DNA of 24,078 nt from a bacterium. Lineage in GTDB: Bacteria > Bacillota > Clostridia > Lachnospirales > Lachnospiraceae. Each line of letters begins with the position of its first letter. Positions within the stretch are counted from its first letter, which is position 1. The position numbers and the translations under genes are program-made. Of this stretch, positions 22,074 to 24,078 are shown piece by piece. The notes under the pieces were generated by a model. It did not search any database. It was not told the DNA's origin and saw only the letters and a list, made by a program, of their open reading frames with translations. The stretch lies in the NCBI GenBank assembly GCA_004562765.1, contig SFRL01000047.1, forward strand, positions 1 to 24,078, in the 5' to 3' direction.

Positions 22074-23978
22074 CTACTCGTGAAGAATCTCTGCCAGCGC
22101 TGACATCAATTCCTCGACAATGATCGGCTTTGCAATGTGCCAGTTCATTCCTGCCTGATATGCATCTTTCTTATCTTCCTCAAAGGCATTTGCAGTCATG
22201 GCAACGATCGCAATATCTGCTTTTTTCTTGTCTGAAAACTGTCGAATGGTCTTCGTTGCCTTGTAACCATCCATATTCGGCATTTGAATATCCATCAGGA
22301 TCAGATCATAATATCCTGCATCTGCTTTCTCCATCATATCCACACAGATCACACCATCCGCTGCATGCTCCACAAGAAATCCTGCTTCCTCCAGGATCGT
22401 GATGGCAATTTCCGCGTTCAGCTCGTTATCCTCCGCAAGAAGGATCCGTTTTCCTTTGAAACACTCCGCATCATACGCGTGCGAGTTCTCTATATTTTGA
22501 GCAGGGTCTCTGTTTATGGCAATCCTATGAGGCAGTGTGACTGTGATCTTTGTTCCTCTCCCAATCTCGCTTTCCACTTCAATCGTTCCCTGCATCAGAT
22601 CCACCAGCTTCTTCACAATGGGCATGCCGAGTCCTGTACCACCCACCCTGCTTTCTGTGCTGGAGCGCTCTCTTGTGAACTCCTCAAATAAATGAGGCAG
22701 AAATTCCTCTGACATACCGATTCCGTTATCCTCAATAACCGTCTGATAAACCGCATATCCGGGTCTGTCCGATGGTATTTCAGTCAGCCGCATGCTGACC
22801 GTTCCTCCGGCAGGAGTGTACTTCAGTGCATTACTCAGAATATTTAAGAATACCTCGCGCAGCTTGGTCTCATCGCAGATCACGTCCGCATGCTCTACCT
22901 GGCTGCTCCTTGTAAACCGGATCCCTTTTTCCTGCATCTGAGAGTCAAACAAGGAGAACAGCGAGTCATTAAAGGTATACGCATTCCAGCAGGATTCATC
23001 CAGCGTTGTCTTTCCACTCTCAATCCGCGCCATCTCCAAGACATTGTTGATGAGAGAGAGTAAAAAGTCGTTGGATGTCTGTATTTTCTTTATGTAGGAT
23101 CTTGAAAGCTCCTGATCATCCAGATGCTTTTCCAGGAGTTCCGTAAATCCGATGATCGCATTCATCGGTGTACGGATATCATGGGACATATTAAACAAAA
23201 ATGCTGATTTTGCGGCACTGGATGCATTGGCAATTTCCAGCTGCGCCTTCGTGTCAGCCTTGTCGTGTGCCTCGGTCACATCCCGTCCCAGAATGTTTAT
23301 GATCGTTTCCCCGTTCTCATCATATCCGGCGAACACATTGATTTCATGCCACTCCAGTTTTTCTGTGTAATGCATAGGGAATTCTTCCGTACCCAGATAT
23401 CCGCTCTTGTCCTTCAGATCCCGGAAATTTTCCAGCGCCATGAGTTCTTCTCCCCTTTGACGATATTCGGGGTCAACCGCCTTCAAAAAGTTTTGATAAA
23501 TGTCATCGTATCTGTCTGTTGCTTCCATTCTGGCAACCGTATCGTCTAATCCGGTACCAGTGATCAACGTATACGTTCCGGTTTTCACATTTACAGTCAT
23601 ATTATAACTGTAAAGCATTTTGGTAACGCCGGAAAGCAGCTGGTCTCGCGCAGCGGAAGCGCGCAGTTCACGTTCCTTTCTCTCCTGCTGCTCATGTGCC
23701 TCCGTAATATCTCTTCCGAGAATATTAGCGATCGGATCCCCGTTCTCGTCCGTTCCGAGGAAGATATTTATCTCATGCCATTCAATACCCTTATCTGTTT
23801 TTACCGAATATTCCAGATTACCGATGTACCCGGTTTCGCCCTCACGAGCTCGCAGCGCAGACAAACTGCTGAAATTTTCAAATGCTTCAAAATAATCCGG
23901 GGTAACATAGCAGATCTTCTGCTGATAGGCAGTTTCATAGTCGTCTGTGGATTCAAAAATCTTCACAAAATCTTTCAT
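22074..23978 (-). CDS. Soluble hybrid histidine kinase with two related sensor modules
   Basis: A 634-residue hybrid kinase with no TM segment, thus probably cytoplasmic. Two homologous PAS-like sensor modules come first: about 10-96 and about 120-240. They share WHEINxFxGxDENG and NILGRDxTEAH. HisKA has the H-box FNMSHDIRTPMNAIIGF (His266). HATPase_c has the N-box NILSNALKYTPAGG (Asn383), G1 box EDNGIGM and G2 box GGTGLGMPIVKKL. A receiver domain follows (about 509-632): LLAEDNELN, phospho-acceptor Asp563 in LILMDIQMPNMDG and the conserved Lys in HIAKP. There is no HPt or output domain, so phosphate must pass to another protein. The ATG at 23978 has no good binding site, and the first sensor module lacks about 30 residues present in the second. 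An in-frame TAG lies 15 bases upstream. Confidence 0.92.
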   Translation of the reverse strand: MKDFVKIFESTDDYETAYQQKICYVTPDYFEAFENFSSLSALRAREGETGYIGNLEYSVKTDKGIEWHEINIFLGTDENGDPIANILGRDITEAHEQQERKERELRASAARDQLLSGVTKMLYSYNMTVNVKTGTYTLITGTGLDDTVARMEATDRYDDIYQNFLKAVDPEYRQRGEELMALENFRDLKDKSGYLGTEEFPMHYTEKLEWHEINVFAGYDENGETIINILGRDVTEAHDKADTKAQLEIANASSAAKSAFLFNMSHDIRTPMNAIIGFTELLEKHLDDQELSRSYIKKIQTSNDFLLSLINNVLEMARIESGKTTLDESCWNAYTFNDSLFSLFDSQMQEKGIRFTRSSQVEHADVICDETKLREVFLNILSNALKYTPAGGTVSMRLTEIPSDRPGYAVYQTVIEDNGIGMSEEFLPHLFEEFTRERSSTESRVGGTGLGMPIVKKLVDLMQGTIEVESEIGRGTKITVTLPHRIAINRDPAQNIENSHAYDAECFKGKRILLAEDNELNAEIAITILEEAGFLVEHAADGVICVDMMEKADAGYYDLILMDIQMPNMDGYKATKTIRQFSDKKKADIAIVAMTANAFEEDKKDAYQAGMNWHIAKPIIVEELMSALAEILHE

Positions 23979-23999
23979 ACCTGAAGTGCTATACTAATG

Positions 24000-24029
24000 T
24001 TGTAACAGGAGTGGCTAATAAGATATAAT
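24000..24029 (+). promoter_or_regulatory. Promoter of the gene entering at the right edge
   Basis: TTGTAA (24000-24005), an 18-base spacer and a perfect TATAAT (24024-24029), 29 bases before the plus-strand ATG at 24059. It lies in the divergent gap between that gene and the hybrid kinase. Confidence 0.6.
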
Positions 24030-24058
24030 CAATCTCATAAAGAAAAGAGGTACACATT

Positions 24059-24078
24059 ATGCCACAGAGTTACACACC
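24059..24078 (+). CDS. Start of an unidentified plus-strand gene (partial)
   Basis: An ATG at 24059 is preceded by AAAGAGG at eight bases, and by a TATAAT promoter. Only MPQSYT is encoded before the window ends, so the product cannot be identified. The gene is divergent from the hybrid kinase. Confidence 0.55.

Overview
The window looks like chromosome from a low-to-mid GC, Gram-positive Clostridia of the Lachnospiraceae type. This is inferred from strong AGGAGG-like ribosome binding sites, sigma-A promoters, T-tract terminators, OmpR-type two-component pairs with membrane partners, a DUF4846 lipoprotein, and SbcDC and MATE genes of Firmicutes style. Nearly everything is on the minus strand. 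The exceptions are cstA (10042-11739), a gene entering at the right edge (24059 onward) and a possible transposase tail at the left edge.

Layout, left to right. 1-45 may be the end of a transposase. 220-3099 is a four-gene minus-strand operon: 5-TM protein, OmpR-type regulator, sensor kinase, 2-TM protein. It has a promoter with three 11-bp-phased direct repeats and ends in a hairpin terminator. 3239-6197 is a coupled pair: a MutS2-like ATPase without the Smr nuclease domain, then a DUF4846 lipoprotein. In front of it (6261-6587) lies a gene-free, highly structured stretch with a consensus promoter (TTGACA-17-TATACT) and its own terminator. I read this as an unidentified structured RNA or a regulatory leader; it is the most interesting object here.

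6641-9771 holds a sodium:neurotransmitter-type symporter and a second OmpR-type two-component pair. The symporter gene and the regulator gene are preceded by nearly identical promoters (29 of 32 bases), so the pair probably controls both. Facing away from this pair is a CstA-family transporter (10042-11739). It shares a bidirectional terminator with the convergent sbcDC operon (11815-16141), which encodes the SbcCD nuclease and has its own TTGAAA-17-TATGAT promoter.

16216-18031 is an ECF sigma factor with a large membrane-anchored probable anti-sigma factor. 18121-19473 is a MATE exporter. 19552-21947 is an ABC exporter (ATPase, permease) in an operon with a MerR/GyrI-type regulator. Its promoter has the over-long 20-bp spacer and a 16-bp palindrome typical of drug-responsive MerR regulators such as BmrR. 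22074-23978 is a soluble hybrid histidine kinase with two related sensor modules, the first apparently cut short at its N-terminus. A divergent gene starts at 24059.

Overall this is a region of sensing, transport and DNA maintenance. No tRNA, rRNA, CRISPR array, prophage or complete insertion sequence was seen.
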